A stretch of DNA of 64,000 nucleotides from Psychroflexus lacisalsi (GTDB lineage: Bacteria; Bacteroidota; Bacteroidia; Flavobacteriales; Flavobacteriaceae). The notes below the pieces were generated by a model. That model worked only from the letters and a program-made list of their open reading frames with translations. It had not been told where the DNA came from and did no database searches. Below are positions 35,460 through 45,252 of the stretch, piece after piece. The stretch spans positions 310,001-374,000 of the forward strand of contig NZ_JAIQYZ010000001.1 in the NCBI RefSeq assembly GCF_020164495.1, read 5' to 3'. Every line of letters starts with the position of its first letter. Positions within the stretch are counted from its first letter, which is position 1. A program made the translations under genes and the position numbers.

Positions 35460-38400
35460 ATGATTCAAGAAGACAACAAGACTCAACAATCAACTAAAGA
35501 AAGTGCATTGGAACAAGTGAGATTAAATGGTGAGAAGTTCTTAAAAATCACCAATAATGATTCACTACGCCCATTTTTTATGAGTATAGTAAGCGATTCC
35601 AACCACTGGATGTTTATATCGAGTAATGGAGGACTTACAGCAGGACGACGTAATGCAGATTTTGCACTTTTCCCATATTACACAGATGATAAAATTACTG
35701 AATCTGCCCATTACACTGGTAGTAAGACCATTTTCAAGGTACATAGTAATGCTGGCTTTCAGATATGGGAGCCCTTCTCCAACAGGTTTTTAGAGCAATA
35801 TCAGATTACAAGACATTTGTACAAAAATATCTATGGTAATAAACTGATGTTTGAAGAAATCAACCATAGTTTAAACTTGAGCTTTACCTATAGGTGGTCT
35901 TCGAGCGATAAGTATGGTTTTGTAAAAACTTCTGAAGTGATCAACCATAATCCATCTTCCGTCAAAATTGAAGTTTTAGATGGTCTTCAAAATGTATTGC
36001 CTGCTGGCGTAGTCAGCGATTTACAAAATCAGAGCAGCAATCTTGTTGATGCGTATAAACGTAACGAGCTCGACCAAAACACGGGCTTAGGTATTTTTGC
36101 CCTAAGTGCTGTACCAGTAGACAAAGCTGAACCCAGTGAAGCCTTAAAAGCAAATGTAGTTTGGCAATTGGGTCTCGAACAACCATCCTATCTGTTGTCC
36201 TCTCTACAGCTTGAAAAATTTAGAACTGGACAGGACATTCACCAAGAAACTGATGTCAAAGCTGAAAAAGGCGCTTATTTTGTTCACAAAACCCTTCAGC
36301 TAGAGCCTGATGAGAAAAAGACATGGCTTATTGTCGCCGATGTCAATTATAATCATGCTTCAGTGGTTAAACTTCAACAGGATTTACACCATGAAAATCT
36401 TTTCGACACCATTAAAGAGGATATTTTAGCGGGTACCGAAAAATTGATTCGACTCAATGCTGCAGCTGATGGACTCCAACGTTCTAATGATAACTTAAGA
36501 GACATTCGTCATTATGCCAATACCATGTTTAATATTATGCGTGGTGGAATCTTTGATAATAATTACCAAATAGAAGGATGGGACTTTAGAGATTATTTGT
36601 CTAAAGCCAATGAGCCTCTAGCTAAAAAACTGGAATCCAAGTTAAAAGCTTTACCAGTGGAATTTCCTTTAAGCCAATTGAAAGCACTTGCACATTCTAT
36701 TAATAATGAAGATCTTACAAGGCTTTGTACAGAGTATTTACCATTGAAATTTAGCCGTAGACACGGGGATCCGAGTCGACCTTGGAATCAATTCTCCATT
36801 AATACCAAAGATGAACAAGGCCATAAAATTTTAAATTACGAAGGTAATTGGCGTGATATTTTTCAGAATTGGGAAAGTCTCGCACATTCCTACCCGGAGT
36901 TTATCGAAAGCATGATCTATAAATTCCTGAACGCAACTACATTTGATGGGTATAACCCTTATCGGGTAACCAAAGATGGCTTCGATTGGGAAACTATAGA
37001 ACCAGACGACCCATGGTCTTATATTGGTTATTGGGGAGATCATCAGATCATTTATTTGTTGAAATTTTTAGAGTTTTATGAAGATTATCAGCCTCAAAGC
37101 TTAGCCAAGCTATTTAAAAAATCTGAATTCGTTTATGCGAATGTTCCCTACAGAATTAAATCTTACCAGGATATTTTAAACGATCCAAAGGATACCATAG
37201 ATTTTGACCATAAGGCGGATTCAAAAATCAGAGATAAACGTGAAAAAATTGGAGCAGATGGGGCTTTACTTCAAACCAAAAGAGGTAAAATAATCCACGT
37301 CAATTTCGTTGAAAAGATATTAGCAACAACTTTGGCTAAGCTATCCAACTTTATTCCAGAAGCTGGTATTTGGATGAACACCCAACGTCCGGAATGGAAC
37401 GATGCTAACAATGCTTTAGTAGGAAACGGTGTGTCTATGGTAACACTATCCTATTTGAGACGATTTTTAGATTTCTTCAAAACGATTTTTGAAAATGCTG
37501 AGGCCGATGAAGTTTATTCAATTTCAGAAGAATTGGCACAGCTTTTTACAAAAATGAAAAATACCTTCATTACTCATTATGATCTTACAAAATCTGGTTT
37601 TAATGATGCTCAGCGTAAAGTTATTTTAGATGAATTAGGTGAGGCTGCCAGTCATTACCGAACTCAGGTGTATTCCAAAGGATTTTCAGGAGATAAAACT
37701 GAGCTTTCTGTGAAAGAAATTATAGGATTTATTAAAACAAGTATAGATTATTTAGAGCATTCTATCCAAGCCAATAAGCGAACTGACAATTTATACCATG
37801 CCTATAATTTAATGACAGTTGAAGACGATAAAGTCTCTGTCGATTATCTTTCAGAAATGCTTGAAGGTCAAGTGGCTGTTTTAAGTTCAGGTTACTTAGA
37901 TTCAGCTCAGTCTTTGAAATTGCTGGACGCTTTAAAGCAAAGTGACTTATTTAGACCAGACCAATTTAGTTATTTGCTTTACCCATTCAAAAACTTAAAA
38001 GGCTTTTTGGAACGTAATCATGTTCCTGAAGCTTCAGTAAAATCTTCTGAATTGCTTCAAAAATTAGTTGAAGATGGCGACAGACGAATTATTGAAAAAG
38101 ACATTAAAAGTCAGTATCACTTCAATGGTAATTTCAATAACGCTAAGAAGTTAAAACAAGCATTGCTTACACTTAAAGGTGAAGCAGCTTACTCAGGTTT
38201 AGTTGAAAAAGAATTGAATTTGATTCTGAAAATTTACGAAGAGGTCTTCAATCATAAATCTTTCACGGGACGTTCGGGAACATTTTACGGCTATGAAGGT
38301 TTAGGCTCCATCTATTGGCATATGGTTTCAAAACTGCAATTGGCGGTTCTAGAAACTTGTTTAGATGCTATAAATCATGAAGCATCGGCAGAAGTAGTTG

Positions 38401-38915
38401 GCCGTTTACTGGAGCATTACTATGAAATCAACGAAGGTATTGGCGTACATAAATCTCCAAAACTTTATGGTGCTTTTTCCACAGATCCATACTCACATAC
38501 CCCTATCGGGAAAGGCGCACAACAACCCGGTATGACAGGTCAGGTGAAAGAAGATATTCTAAGCCGCTTTGGTGAATTGGGTGTTCAGGTCAAAAAGGGA
38601 AGACTCCAGTTTCAACCCTATCTCCTAAGAAAAACTGAGTTTTTGGATGAAGTGCATGTTTTTAGATATGTGGATTTAAATAATGATAAGCATAAAATGG
38701 ACTTACATCCTGGTTCATTAGGATTTACCTTTTGTCAGGTGCCAATTGTTTATATCATGTCTGCCGAAAGCAAAATAAAAATCGAAATGAGCGATGGTTC
38801 ATCTGAAACCACTAATGGCCTTGGGCTTTCTAAGGCAATTAGCCACGATATTTTCCAAAGATCTGGTCAGGTGAAATTGATCACAGTTTACGTAGAAACC
38901 TCCATTTTAAAATAA
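35460..38915 (+). CDS. GH149-like beta-1,3-oligoglucan phosphorylase
   Basis: This large soluble protein of 1151 residues has no signal peptide, so it is cytoplasmic. Length, Trp-rich blocks and context fit GH149, the GH94-related phosphorylases that turn beta-1,3-gluco-oligosaccharides plus phosphate into glucose-1-phosphate. Landmarks are MSNSNHWMF-like N-terminal blocks (SDSNHWMFISSNGGLTAGRRN), YEGNWRDIFQNW (about 460-471, Asp466 a candidate catalytic acid), DPWSYIGYWGDHQIIYLL and GRSGTFYGYEGLGSIYWHM. A GH94-type or uncharacterised phosphorylase is the alternative. It saves ATP by yielding Glc-1-P from imported oligomers. It is 40 bp after the CBM gene and 8 bp before the GH17 gene. Confidence 0.75.
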   Translation: MIQEDNKTQQSTKESALEQVRLNGEKFLKITNNDSLRPFFMSIVSDSNHWMFISSNGGLTAGRRNADFALFPYYTDDKITESAHYTGSKTIFKVHSNAGFQIWEPFSNRFLEQYQITRHLYKNIYGNKLMFEEINHSLNLSFTYRWSSSDKYGFVKTSEVINHNPSSVKIEVLDGLQNVLPAGVVSDLQNQSSNLVDAYKRNELDQNTGLGIFALSAVPVDKAEPSEALKANVVWQLGLEQPSYLLSSLQLEKFRTGQDIHQETDVKAEKGAYFVHKTLQLEPDEKKTWLIVADVNYNHASVVKLQQDLHHENLFDTIKEDILAGTEKLIRLNAAADGLQRSNDNLRDIRHYANTMFNIMRGGIFDNNYQIEGWDFRDYLSKANEPLAKKLESKLKALPVEFPLSQLKALAHSINNEDLTRLCTEYLPLKFSRRHGDPSRPWNQFSINTKDEQGHKILNYEGNWRDIFQNWESLAHSYPEFIESMIYKFLNATTFDGYNPYRVTKDGFDWETIEPDDPWSYIGYWGDHQIIYLLKFLEFYEDYQPQSLAKLFKKSEFVYANVPYRIKSYQDILNDPKDTIDFDHKADSKIRDKREKIGADGALLQTKRGKIIHVNFVEKILATTLAKLSNFIPEAGIWMNTQRPEWNDANNALVGNGVSMVTLSYLRRFLDFFKTIFENAEADEVYSISEELAQLFTKMKNTFITHYDLTKSGFNDAQRKVILDELGEAASHYRTQVYSKGFSGDKTELSVKEIIGFIKTSIDYLEHSIQANKRTDNLYHAYNLMTVEDDKVSVDYLSEMLEGQVAVLSSGYLDSAQSLKLLDALKQSDLFRPDQFSYLLYPFKNLKGFLERNHVPEASVKSSELLQKLVEDGDRRIIEKDIKSQYHFNGNFNNAKKLKQALLTLKGEAAYSGLVEKELNLILKIYEEVFNHKSFTGRSGTFYGYEGLGSIYWHMVSKLQLAVLETCLDAINHEASAEVVGRLLEHYYEINEGIGVHKSPKLYGAFSTDPYSHTPIGKGAQQPGMTGQVKEDILSRFGELGVQVKKGRLQFQPYLLRKTEFLDEVHVFRYVDLNNDKHKMDLHPGSLGFTFCQVPIVYIMSAESKIKIEMSDGSSETTNGLGLSKAISHDIFQRSGQVKLITVYVETSILK

Positions 38916-38922
38916 ATAAGTC

Positions 38923-40206
38923 ATGAAGTCAGCTATACAAAGCTTTTTAGCTTTAAGTTTAGTTCTACTGGCTTCTTGCCAACAATCTCAAAAAGAGCCT
39001 GAATCAATGCAAAAAGATAAAAATTTAACTGCAAAAGAGATTTTCAATAAACCAGAATACCTAGCCATTTCTTATGGGGGTTACCGTGAAAATACTCGAA
39101 ATATACAACCTGAGATAAGTGAACTTAAGGAAGACTTAAGGATTTTACACGCAATGGACATTAAGGTATTAAGAACTTACAATGTTCGTTTACCCCATGC
39201 AGCCAACGTTCTTCAGGCCATTAAGGAACTTAAAAAAGAACATCCCGATTTTGAAATGTATGTCATGCTAGGTGCATGGATAGATTGTAAAAATGCGTGG
39301 ACCGAGTTACCACTCAACCATAACGAAGAAAGTGTGCATAATGCAACTGAAATCGAAAGAGCTGTAGAACTGGCCAATCAATTTCCGGATATTGTAAAAA
39401 TTATTGCTGTAGGAAATGAAGCTATGGTGAAATGGGCGGAAGCTTACTACGTTCAACCTCACATTATTTTAAAATGGGTCAAACATCTTCAGGCTCTTAA
39501 GGAGGAAGGTAATCTCAATAAAGATCTCTGGATTACAAGTTCAGATAACTTTGCGTCTTGGGGAGGTGGTGAAAGTGAATACCATACTCCAGAACTGGAA
39601 GAGCTTATTAAAAGTGTAGATTACCTCTCTATCCACACGTACCCGATGCACGACACACATTACAATCCGGTATTTTGGGGAACTTTACATAAGGAAAGTG
39701 AGCTAAGCAATACCGAAAAGATTGATAAAGCGATGAATCGTGCCTTGAGTTATGCAATTTCACAATATGACAGTGTTGCCAGCTATATGAAAACTTTGGG
39801 GGTAAACAAACCTATTCATATTGGAGAAACAGGCTGGGCAAGCTTCTCAAATGGGCATTATGGTCCTGAAGGATCTAAAGCTACAGATGAATACAAACAA
39901 GCATTGTATTATGATAAAATGCGGGAATGGGCCACCAAAAACAAAATAAAGTGCTTTTATTTTCAAGCATTTGATGAGCCATGGAAAGATGCGCAAAACC
40001 CAAGAGGATCAGAGAATTATTTTGGCATATTTACCGTAGAAGGCAAAGCCAAATATGTGCTCTGGGATACAGTAGATGAGAGTGTTTTTGAAGGATTGGA
40101 AAGAGGTGACCAACCCATTATTAAAACCTATGATGGTAAAATCGAGGACTTACTCTTAGATGTTAGTATGCCTCCGGTTAAAAAAGAAATTAATGTGAAC
40201 CATTAG
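38923..40206 (+). CDS. GH17 beta-1,3-glucanase-like lipoprotein
   Basis: The 427-residue protein has lipobox Cys19 (LLASC). The GH17 TIM barrel shows LAISYGGYREN near 47-57, the acid/base in IAVGNEAMV (Glu166), SIHTYPMHD, and the nucleophile in HIGETGWASF (Glu302); FYFQAFDEPWK is near 360. GH17 enzymes hydrolyse or transglycosylate beta-1,3-glucan. It is lipid-anchored in the periplasm or on the surface. It belongs to a run of tightly spaced genes from 29147 to 45157. It is distinct in sequence from the two cytoplasmic-side GH17 domains further right. Confidence 0.88.
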   Translation: MKSAIQSFLALSLVLLASCQQSQKEPESMQKDKNLTAKEIFNKPEYLAISYGGYRENTRNIQPEISELKEDLRILHAMDIKVLRTYNVRLPHAANVLQAIKELKKEHPDFEMYVMLGAWIDCKNAWTELPLNHNEESVHNATEIERAVELANQFPDIVKIIAVGNEAMVKWAEAYYVQPHIILKWVKHLQALKEEGNLNKDLWITSSDNFASWGGGESEYHTPELEELIKSVDYLSIHTYPMHDTHYNPVFWGTLHKESELSNTEKIDKAMNRALSYAISQYDSVASYMKTLGVNKPIHIGETGWASFSNGHYGPEGSKATDEYKQALYYDKMREWATKNKIKCFYFQAFDEPWKDAQNPRGSENYFGIFTVEGKAKYVLWDTVDESVFEGLERGDQPIIKTYDGKIEDLLLDVSMPPVKKEINVNH

Positions 40207-40229
40207 TTGAATGATTAAAAATCCATATT

Positions 40230-41723
40230 ATGAAGTCTTTAAAATTTTCATCAATCGTCTTAATAACACTTATGATCGCTAGTTCTTGTGCTGAGAAGAC
40301 TGAAGTTTCAGAAGTTGAAGTTTTTGAAACTTCCAGAAGTGGAAATCAATTATCAAAAATAGAAACGTTTAGTCAGGCTAAATCCACTTCAAAAATCAGC
40401 TTGAATCCTAAAAAAACCTTTCAGACTTTTACTGGTTTTGGAGGCTCTTTTACAGAAGCTTCTGCTTCATTACTGAATCGTTTGAGTAAAGAAAATCGAG
40501 AAAAAATCATCGATGCTTATTTTGCAGATTCTGGAGCACGTTATTCTTTAACCAGAACTCATATGAATTCCTGCGATTTTTCTTTGAGTCAATATTCTTA
40601 TGCCCCTATTGAAGGCGATACGCTTTTAAAAAGTTTTAGCATAGAGGAAGATAAAGAAGATTTGATCCCTATGATTAAAGATGCAATGAGCGCTTCAAAA
40701 GATGGCTTCAAAATCATTTCTTCACCGTGGACAGCACCGCCTTGGATGAAAGATAACAACAAATGGGTTGGAGGGAAGTTAAAGCCAGAATATTATGACA
40801 CCTGGGCACTTTTCTTTTCCAAATATGCAGATGCTTACAAAGCTGAAGGTATTGATATTTGGGGGTTTACCGTCGAAAATGAGCCTTTAGGAAATGATAG
40901 CAACTGGGAGAGTATGCACTTCTCGCCCAAAGAAATGACAGATTTTGTAGTTAATCATCTTGGTCCTCAGCTGGAACAAGACGGCAAAAGTGATCTAGTA
41001 ATTTTGGGTTACGATCAAAATAGAGAACATCTAGATGAATGGGTTGACGAAATGTACAGAGATGAAACGTCTAGAAAATATTTCGATGGTACTGCTGTAC
41101 ACTGGTACGCTAGCACTTACAAAATATTTGAAGATCAATTAAAATATGCTAAAAATAAAGCACCAGATAAATTCTTAATTGAAACCGAGGGTTGCATTGA
41201 CGCTGAGGTACCTGTTTGGCAAGATGATGACTGGTACTGGCAAAAAGAAGCGACTGACTGGGGTTACGATTGGGCTAGTGAGGAGAATAAACACCTTCAT
41301 CCCAAATATAGACCAGTGTATAGATATGCGCGTGATATTATAGGTTGCATGAACAACGAAGTAGATGGCTGGATAGATTGGAATATGGTTCTGGATCGCC
41401 AAGGTGGACCGAATTGGTTTGAAAACTGGTGTATAGCGCCGGTGATTGTCGATCCAGATCAGGATGAGGTGTATTTCACACCTCTGTATTACACCATGTC
41501 TCACTTTAGTAGATATATAAGACCTGGAGCCAAACGTATCGCTTTTGAATCGACGGATGCTAATCTACAAGTCAGTGCTGCCACCAACCCAGACGGCAGC
41601 CATGTAGTGATTGTATTTAATCCTTCAGAAGAAGAAAAGGTATTTGATCTTAATTTGAATGATGTTTCCAGAGCTATTTCTATAAGCTCCCAAGCTATTC
41701 AAACAATAACTATCGCTAATTAA
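40230..41723 (+). CDS. GH30 glucanase, probably endo-beta-1,6-glucanase, lipoprotein
   Basis: The 497-residue protein has lipobox Cys20 (IASSC). The GH30 fold shows TFTGFGGSFTEASA (67-80), SLTRTHMNSCDFS (106-118), SSPWTAPPWMKDN (164-176), acid/base in FTVENEP (Glu218) and nucleophile in LIETEGC (Glu320), and ends with a beta-sandwich. Subfamilies GH30_1 and GH30_3 look alike here. In a laminarin locus the beta-1,6-glucanase activity of GH30_3 is the best fit, clipping the beta-1,6 side chains that GH16 and GH17 cannot handle. That choice is inference. Confidence 0.9.
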   Translation: MKSLKFSSIVLITLMIASSCAEKTEVSEVEVFETSRSGNQLSKIETFSQAKSTSKISLNPKKTFQTFTGFGGSFTEASASLLNRLSKENREKIIDAYFADSGARYSLTRTHMNSCDFSLSQYSYAPIEGDTLLKSFSIEEDKEDLIPMIKDAMSASKDGFKIISSPWTAPPWMKDNNKWVGGKLKPEYYDTWALFFSKYADAYKAEGIDIWGFTVENEPLGNDSNWESMHFSPKEMTDFVVNHLGPQLEQDGKSDLVILGYDQNREHLDEWVDEMYRDETSRKYFDGTAVHWYASTYKIFEDQLKYAKNKAPDKFLIETEGCIDAEVPVWQDDDWYWQKEATDWGYDWASEENKHLHPKYRPVYRYARDIIGCMNNEVDGWIDWNMVLDRQGGPNWFENWCIAPVIVDPDQDEVYFTPLYYTMSHFSRYIRPGAKRIAFESTDANLQVSAATNPDGSHVVIVFNPSEEEKVFDLNLNDVSRAISISSQAIQTITIAN

Positions 41724-41734
41724 ATTGAGATTGT

Positions 41735-44227
41735 ATGTCTGAAATAAAAACACCAGAAGAAGATAAAGTTCCAGTAGGTCAAAAGGCAGCTTTTGGTGCA
41801 GGTCATTTTGTTTTAAACCTGTTACCGGGAGTCCTAGGGGTCTATTTGCAGGTATTCATCCTTACGGCTTTTGGAATGGACCCAGTTTGGGCCGGACTTT
41901 TAGGTGGCTTGCCTAGAATTTTTGATGCGCTTACAGACCCAGTTATGGGGTTTATTTCTGATAATACAAAATCAAGATACGGAAGACGAAGACCTTATAT
42001 TTTTTCAGGTGCAATTATAAGTGGAATACTATTCATTTTAATGTGGCAATTGGATGAAAATGCATCAATGACCTATAATTTTTGGTATGTGATGATTTTG
42101 CAAATCTTATTCCTGGTAGGGAATACAATGTTTGCTACACCACTTGTTGGCTTAGGCTATGAAATGTCTCCAGACTATAATGAAAGGACTCGTTTAATGA
42201 GTCTTGCCAATTCTATGGGTCAAATAGCATGGATTATAGTGCCTTGGCTTTATGTGATTATCCCAGATGTTAACACCTTTGATAATCCAGCAGAGGGCGT
42301 TAGAACCATGGCCTTTATAGTAGGTGGAGTCTGTATAGTTTTTGGAATATTACCTGCTCTTTTCTGTAAAGGTGTTGATGCTGGTGATATGGAAGATAGG
42401 GAAAGAATCAATTTGAAAACATTGGGATCTAACCTAAGAGAATTATACAAAGGAATTGTTCAAGTTTCCAAGAACAAACCTTTTATGAAGCTTTGTGGAG
42501 CTACTTTTTTAGTTTTTAATGGCTTTCAGTTAGTAGCAGCCTTTTCTGTGTTTATAATTGTGTTTTATATGTTTCAAGGAAGCTGGGAAGTGGCAGGTAC
42601 TTGGCCTGCCTGGTTTAATTCACTTAATGCAGTAATTACGGCCTTGATTGTTATTCCTATAGTTTCTAAAATGGCAACCAAAATTGGAAAACGAAAGGCT
42701 TTTCTCATTGCCACATTTTTATCTATTGTAGGGTACATTCTAAAATGGTGGGGGTTTGATGTTGAACTGAATGAGCAATTTAATGAAACCTCACTTGGCG
42801 AAGGGATGACAAGCGCTCTAGGTTCCGTTTTTAATTCCCTTAATCCTTATCTGGAAAGCATTGGCGCGAGCTGGTTTACTATTGATGTAGAAAACGGAGT
42901 GCCTTGGTTAATCTTCTTACCAATTCCTTTTTTTGCATTTGGAATGGGTGGTCTGTTCACTTTAATGATGTCCATGACAGCAGATGTTTGCGATTTGGAC
43001 GAACTTGAAAATGGCTTGCCCCGTAAAGAAGGAACCTTTGGAGCTATCTACTGGTGGATGGTTAAAGTTGGCCAGGCTTTGGCGATCATACTAAGTGGTG
43101 TTATTCTTAAAATTGTTGGCTTTGACCAGAATATCACAGATCAAACTGTGGAGACTATGACCAACCTAAGGATTGCAGACATCATCGTTCCGGCTTCCAC
43201 GGCAGCCCTAGCTTTTATTGTGATGTGGAAATATGACCTTGATGAGAAACGAGTGAGAGAAATAGGTTCAGAACTCAAGAAAAGAAAAGCCTTGCCAAAA
43301 AGAATAAGTTCTTCTCACCATGGTCAAAGCCTTCTTTCTTTGACTTCTTCTAAACTTGCTCCCGATGAAAAATACGATATTGATTTTTCATCAAAATCGA
43401 TGAAAGAAATACAAGGGCTTTTTTCAACTATGCTCAATAAAGGAATGCATGGATTATGTTTCAGTCCATATGAAGAAGGGCAGGATATTAACGATGAATT
43501 ATCCGAAGATCAAATCAGGCGACGTATTGAAATTGTTAAACCATATACAAGTTGGTTAAGATCTTTTTCATGCACAGGAGGTAATGAGCACATTCCCAAA
43601 ATTGCACATCAAAACGGTTTAAAATCTATGGTTGGAGCATGGATTAGCGAAGATAAATCTCAGAATAGAAAGGAGCTTGACGAATTGATAAAATTAGGAA
43701 AAGCTGGTCATGTTGACATCGCCGTAGTAGGTAATGAAGTATTGCTTCGTAAAGAACTTTCCGAAGCAGAACTCGTAGAATACATCCAGGAGGTTAAAAC
43801 TGCATTGCCAAATATTCCTGTCGGGTATGTAGACGCTTATTCCGTCTTCTATGAACGACCTTCACTTATTGATGCCTGCGATGTGATTTTGATCAATTGC
43901 TATCCTTTCTGGGAAGGTACTGAGATCGAAATTTCTACAGCCTATTTACGTGAAATGTATTCTTTAGTAGAAACTAAGGCTAAAGGCAAACCAGTCATCA
44001 TTGCTGAGACTGGCTGGCCAAGTCGAGGGGAGGCAACTGAAAAAGCAGTGCCAACTCAAATTAATGCAATGAAGTATTTCATCAATGTGAATAATTGGGC
44101 AAATCAAAAACAGATAAAATCATTTTATTTCTCATCGTTTGATGAATCCTGGAAAACACGCCACGAAGGTGATGTCGGGCAACGTTGGGGAATATGGGAT
44201 AAAAAAGAAGAATTAAAATTTAAGTAA
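41735..44227 (+). CDS. MFS (GPH/MelB-type) transporter fused to a GH17 domain
   Basis: The 830-residue protein has two parts. Residues about 15-502 are a 12-helix glycoside-pentoside-hexuronide type carrier (ALTDPVMGFISDNTKSRYGRRRPYIF at 65-90, quoted in parts: TDPVMGFISD, SRYGRRRPY; MTADVCDLDELENG at 414-427; RKEGTFGAIYWW). After a linker (about 503-544) comes a full GH17 barrel (545-830) with acid/base in VVGNEVL (Glu668) and nucleophile in IAETGWPSRGE (Glu758). In MFS carriers the C-terminus faces the cytoplasm, so the hydrolase would act on oligomers as they enter. It is followed after 3 bp by a free paralogue of its GH17 domain. Confidence 0.9.
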   Translation: MSEIKTPEEDKVPVGQKAAFGAGHFVLNLLPGVLGVYLQVFILTAFGMDPVWAGLLGGLPRIFDALTDPVMGFISDNTKSRYGRRRPYIFSGAIISGILFILMWQLDENASMTYNFWYVMILQILFLVGNTMFATPLVGLGYEMSPDYNERTRLMSLANSMGQIAWIIVPWLYVIIPDVNTFDNPAEGVRTMAFIVGGVCIVFGILPALFCKGVDAGDMEDRERINLKTLGSNLRELYKGIVQVSKNKPFMKLCGATFLVFNGFQLVAAFSVFIIVFYMFQGSWEVAGTWPAWFNSLNAVITALIVIPIVSKMATKIGKRKAFLIATFLSIVGYILKWWGFDVELNEQFNETSLGEGMTSALGSVFNSLNPYLESIGASWFTIDVENGVPWLIFLPIPFFAFGMGGLFTLMMSMTADVCDLDELENGLPRKEGTFGAIYWWMVKVGQALAIILSGVILKIVGFDQNITDQTVETMTNLRIADIIVPASTAALAFIVMWKYDLDEKRVREIGSELKKRKALPKRISSSHHGQSLLSLTSSKLAPDEKYDIDFSSKSMKEIQGLFSTMLNKGMHGLCFSPYEEGQDINDELSEDQIRRRIEIVKPYTSWLRSFSCTGGNEHIPKIAHQNGLKSMVGAWISEDKSQNRKELDELIKLGKAGHVDIAVVGNEVLLRKELSEAELVEYIQEVKTALPNIPVGYVDAYSVFYERPSLIDACDVILINCYPFWEGTEIEISTAYLREMYSLVETKAKGKPVIIAETGWPSRGEATEKAVPTQINAMKYFINVNNWANQKQIKSFYFSSFDESWKTRHEGDVGQRWGIWDKKEELKFK

Positions 44228-44230
44228 ATT

Positions 44231-45157
44231 ATGTCATACAGAGAAGAACAGGTAATAACTAAACAGCAAGAACAATTTTTAGCTTCCATGCAAAATATAG
44301 ATTTTGTACCGGAAGTTCCCGTTGAAGAATTACAAGATTTATTCGACTCCATCATGAAAGAGGGTTTTCATGGAATTTGCTTCAGTATGTATGAAGATGG
44401 TCAAAAGCCAGGAGATCATATCACAGAAGAGCAGGTGCGTCGTCGCATGACTATTTTAAAACCACACATTAAGTGGGTTCGCTCGTTCTCGTGTATTGAG
44501 GGTAATGAATTTGTTCCAAAAGTTGCGAAGGAATTGGGTATTAAAACTTTGGTTGGAGCCTGGATAAGTGACGATAAGGAAAAAAACAGAGAAGAGTTGG
44601 AGGCACTCATAGAAATGGCAAATAATGGGCTTGTAGATATCGCCGCAGTTGGTAATGAGGTTTTATACAGAGATGATATTCCTCTTGAAGAATTAAAGGA
44701 ACATATCCAGGAAGTTAAGGACTCTATTCCATCAGGTATTCCTGTTGGCTACGTGGACGCCTATTATGAATTCTCCATACACCCCGATTTAACAGACATG
44801 TGCGATGTTATTTTATCTAATTGTTATCCGTTTTGGGAGAAATGTCATCATGACTATGCATTAACGCATATGCAGCAAATGTTTGGCCAGGCCATGAATG
44901 CTGGAAGGGGTAAAAAAGTAATTATTACCGAAACAGGTTGGCCAAGTAAAGGCGAAAGCCTAGGCGGCGCAGAACCGTCTTATGAAAATGCGCTTAAATA
45001 TTTCATTAACACACAGTTGTGGTGTAAAAAAGCAGGGATTGAAAGTTTCTATTTTTCATCTTTTGACGAGTCCTGGAAGGTTGGAGCAGAGGGAGTCGTT
45101 GGCGCCTACTGGGGTTTGTGGGATAAAGACGAAAAAATAAAGTATGCAAGCAAGTAG
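44231..45157 (+). CDS. Cytoplasmic GH17-family enzyme, paralogue of the fused GH17 domain
   Basis: The 308-residue protein has no signal peptide. It aligns along its length with residues 545-830 of the preceding fusion (GFHGICFSMYEDGQ / GMHGLCFSPYEEGQ; VGAWISDDK / VGAWISEDK; VGYVDAYYEF / VGYVDAYSVF). The GH17 pair is Glu143 (AVGNEVL) and Glu234 (ITETGWPSKGE); SFYFSSFDESWK is near the end. It probably hydrolyses or transfers beta-1,3-gluco-oligomers inside the cell next to the phosphorylase. Tandem duplication is the simplest origin. It is the last gene of the second PUL operon. Confidence 0.88.
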   Translation: MSYREEQVITKQQEQFLASMQNIDFVPEVPVEELQDLFDSIMKEGFHGICFSMYEDGQKPGDHITEEQVRRRMTILKPHIKWVRSFSCIEGNEFVPKVAKELGIKTLVGAWISDDKEKNREELEALIEMANNGLVDIAAVGNEVLYRDDIPLEELKEHIQEVKDSIPSGIPVGYVDAYYEFSIHPDLTDMCDVILSNCYPFWEKCHHDYALTHMQQMFGQAMNAGRGKKVIITETGWPSKGESLGGAEPSYENALKYFINTQLWCKKAGIESFYFSSFDESWKVGAEGVVGAYWGLWDKDEKIKYASK

Positions 45158-45162
45158 TACAT

Positions 45163-45178
45163 GTATAGTTTTTGTATA
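45163..45178 (-). promoter_or_regulatory. Candidate operator: TATAC-N6-TATAC on the minus strand
   Basis: GTATA at 45163-45167 and 45174-45178 is the same 11-bp-spaced TATAC direct repeat, read on the minus strand, 75 bp before the ATG at 45253. It lacks the TTTTAG of the other two sites, and orientation is reversed, so support is weaker. Confidence 0.35.
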
Positions 45179-45252
45179 GGTCTATTTAACACTATCGCGT
45201 TGTAGTAATGGGTATATTTATTGAATAATTATTAATTCTTAAATTTTTAAAC

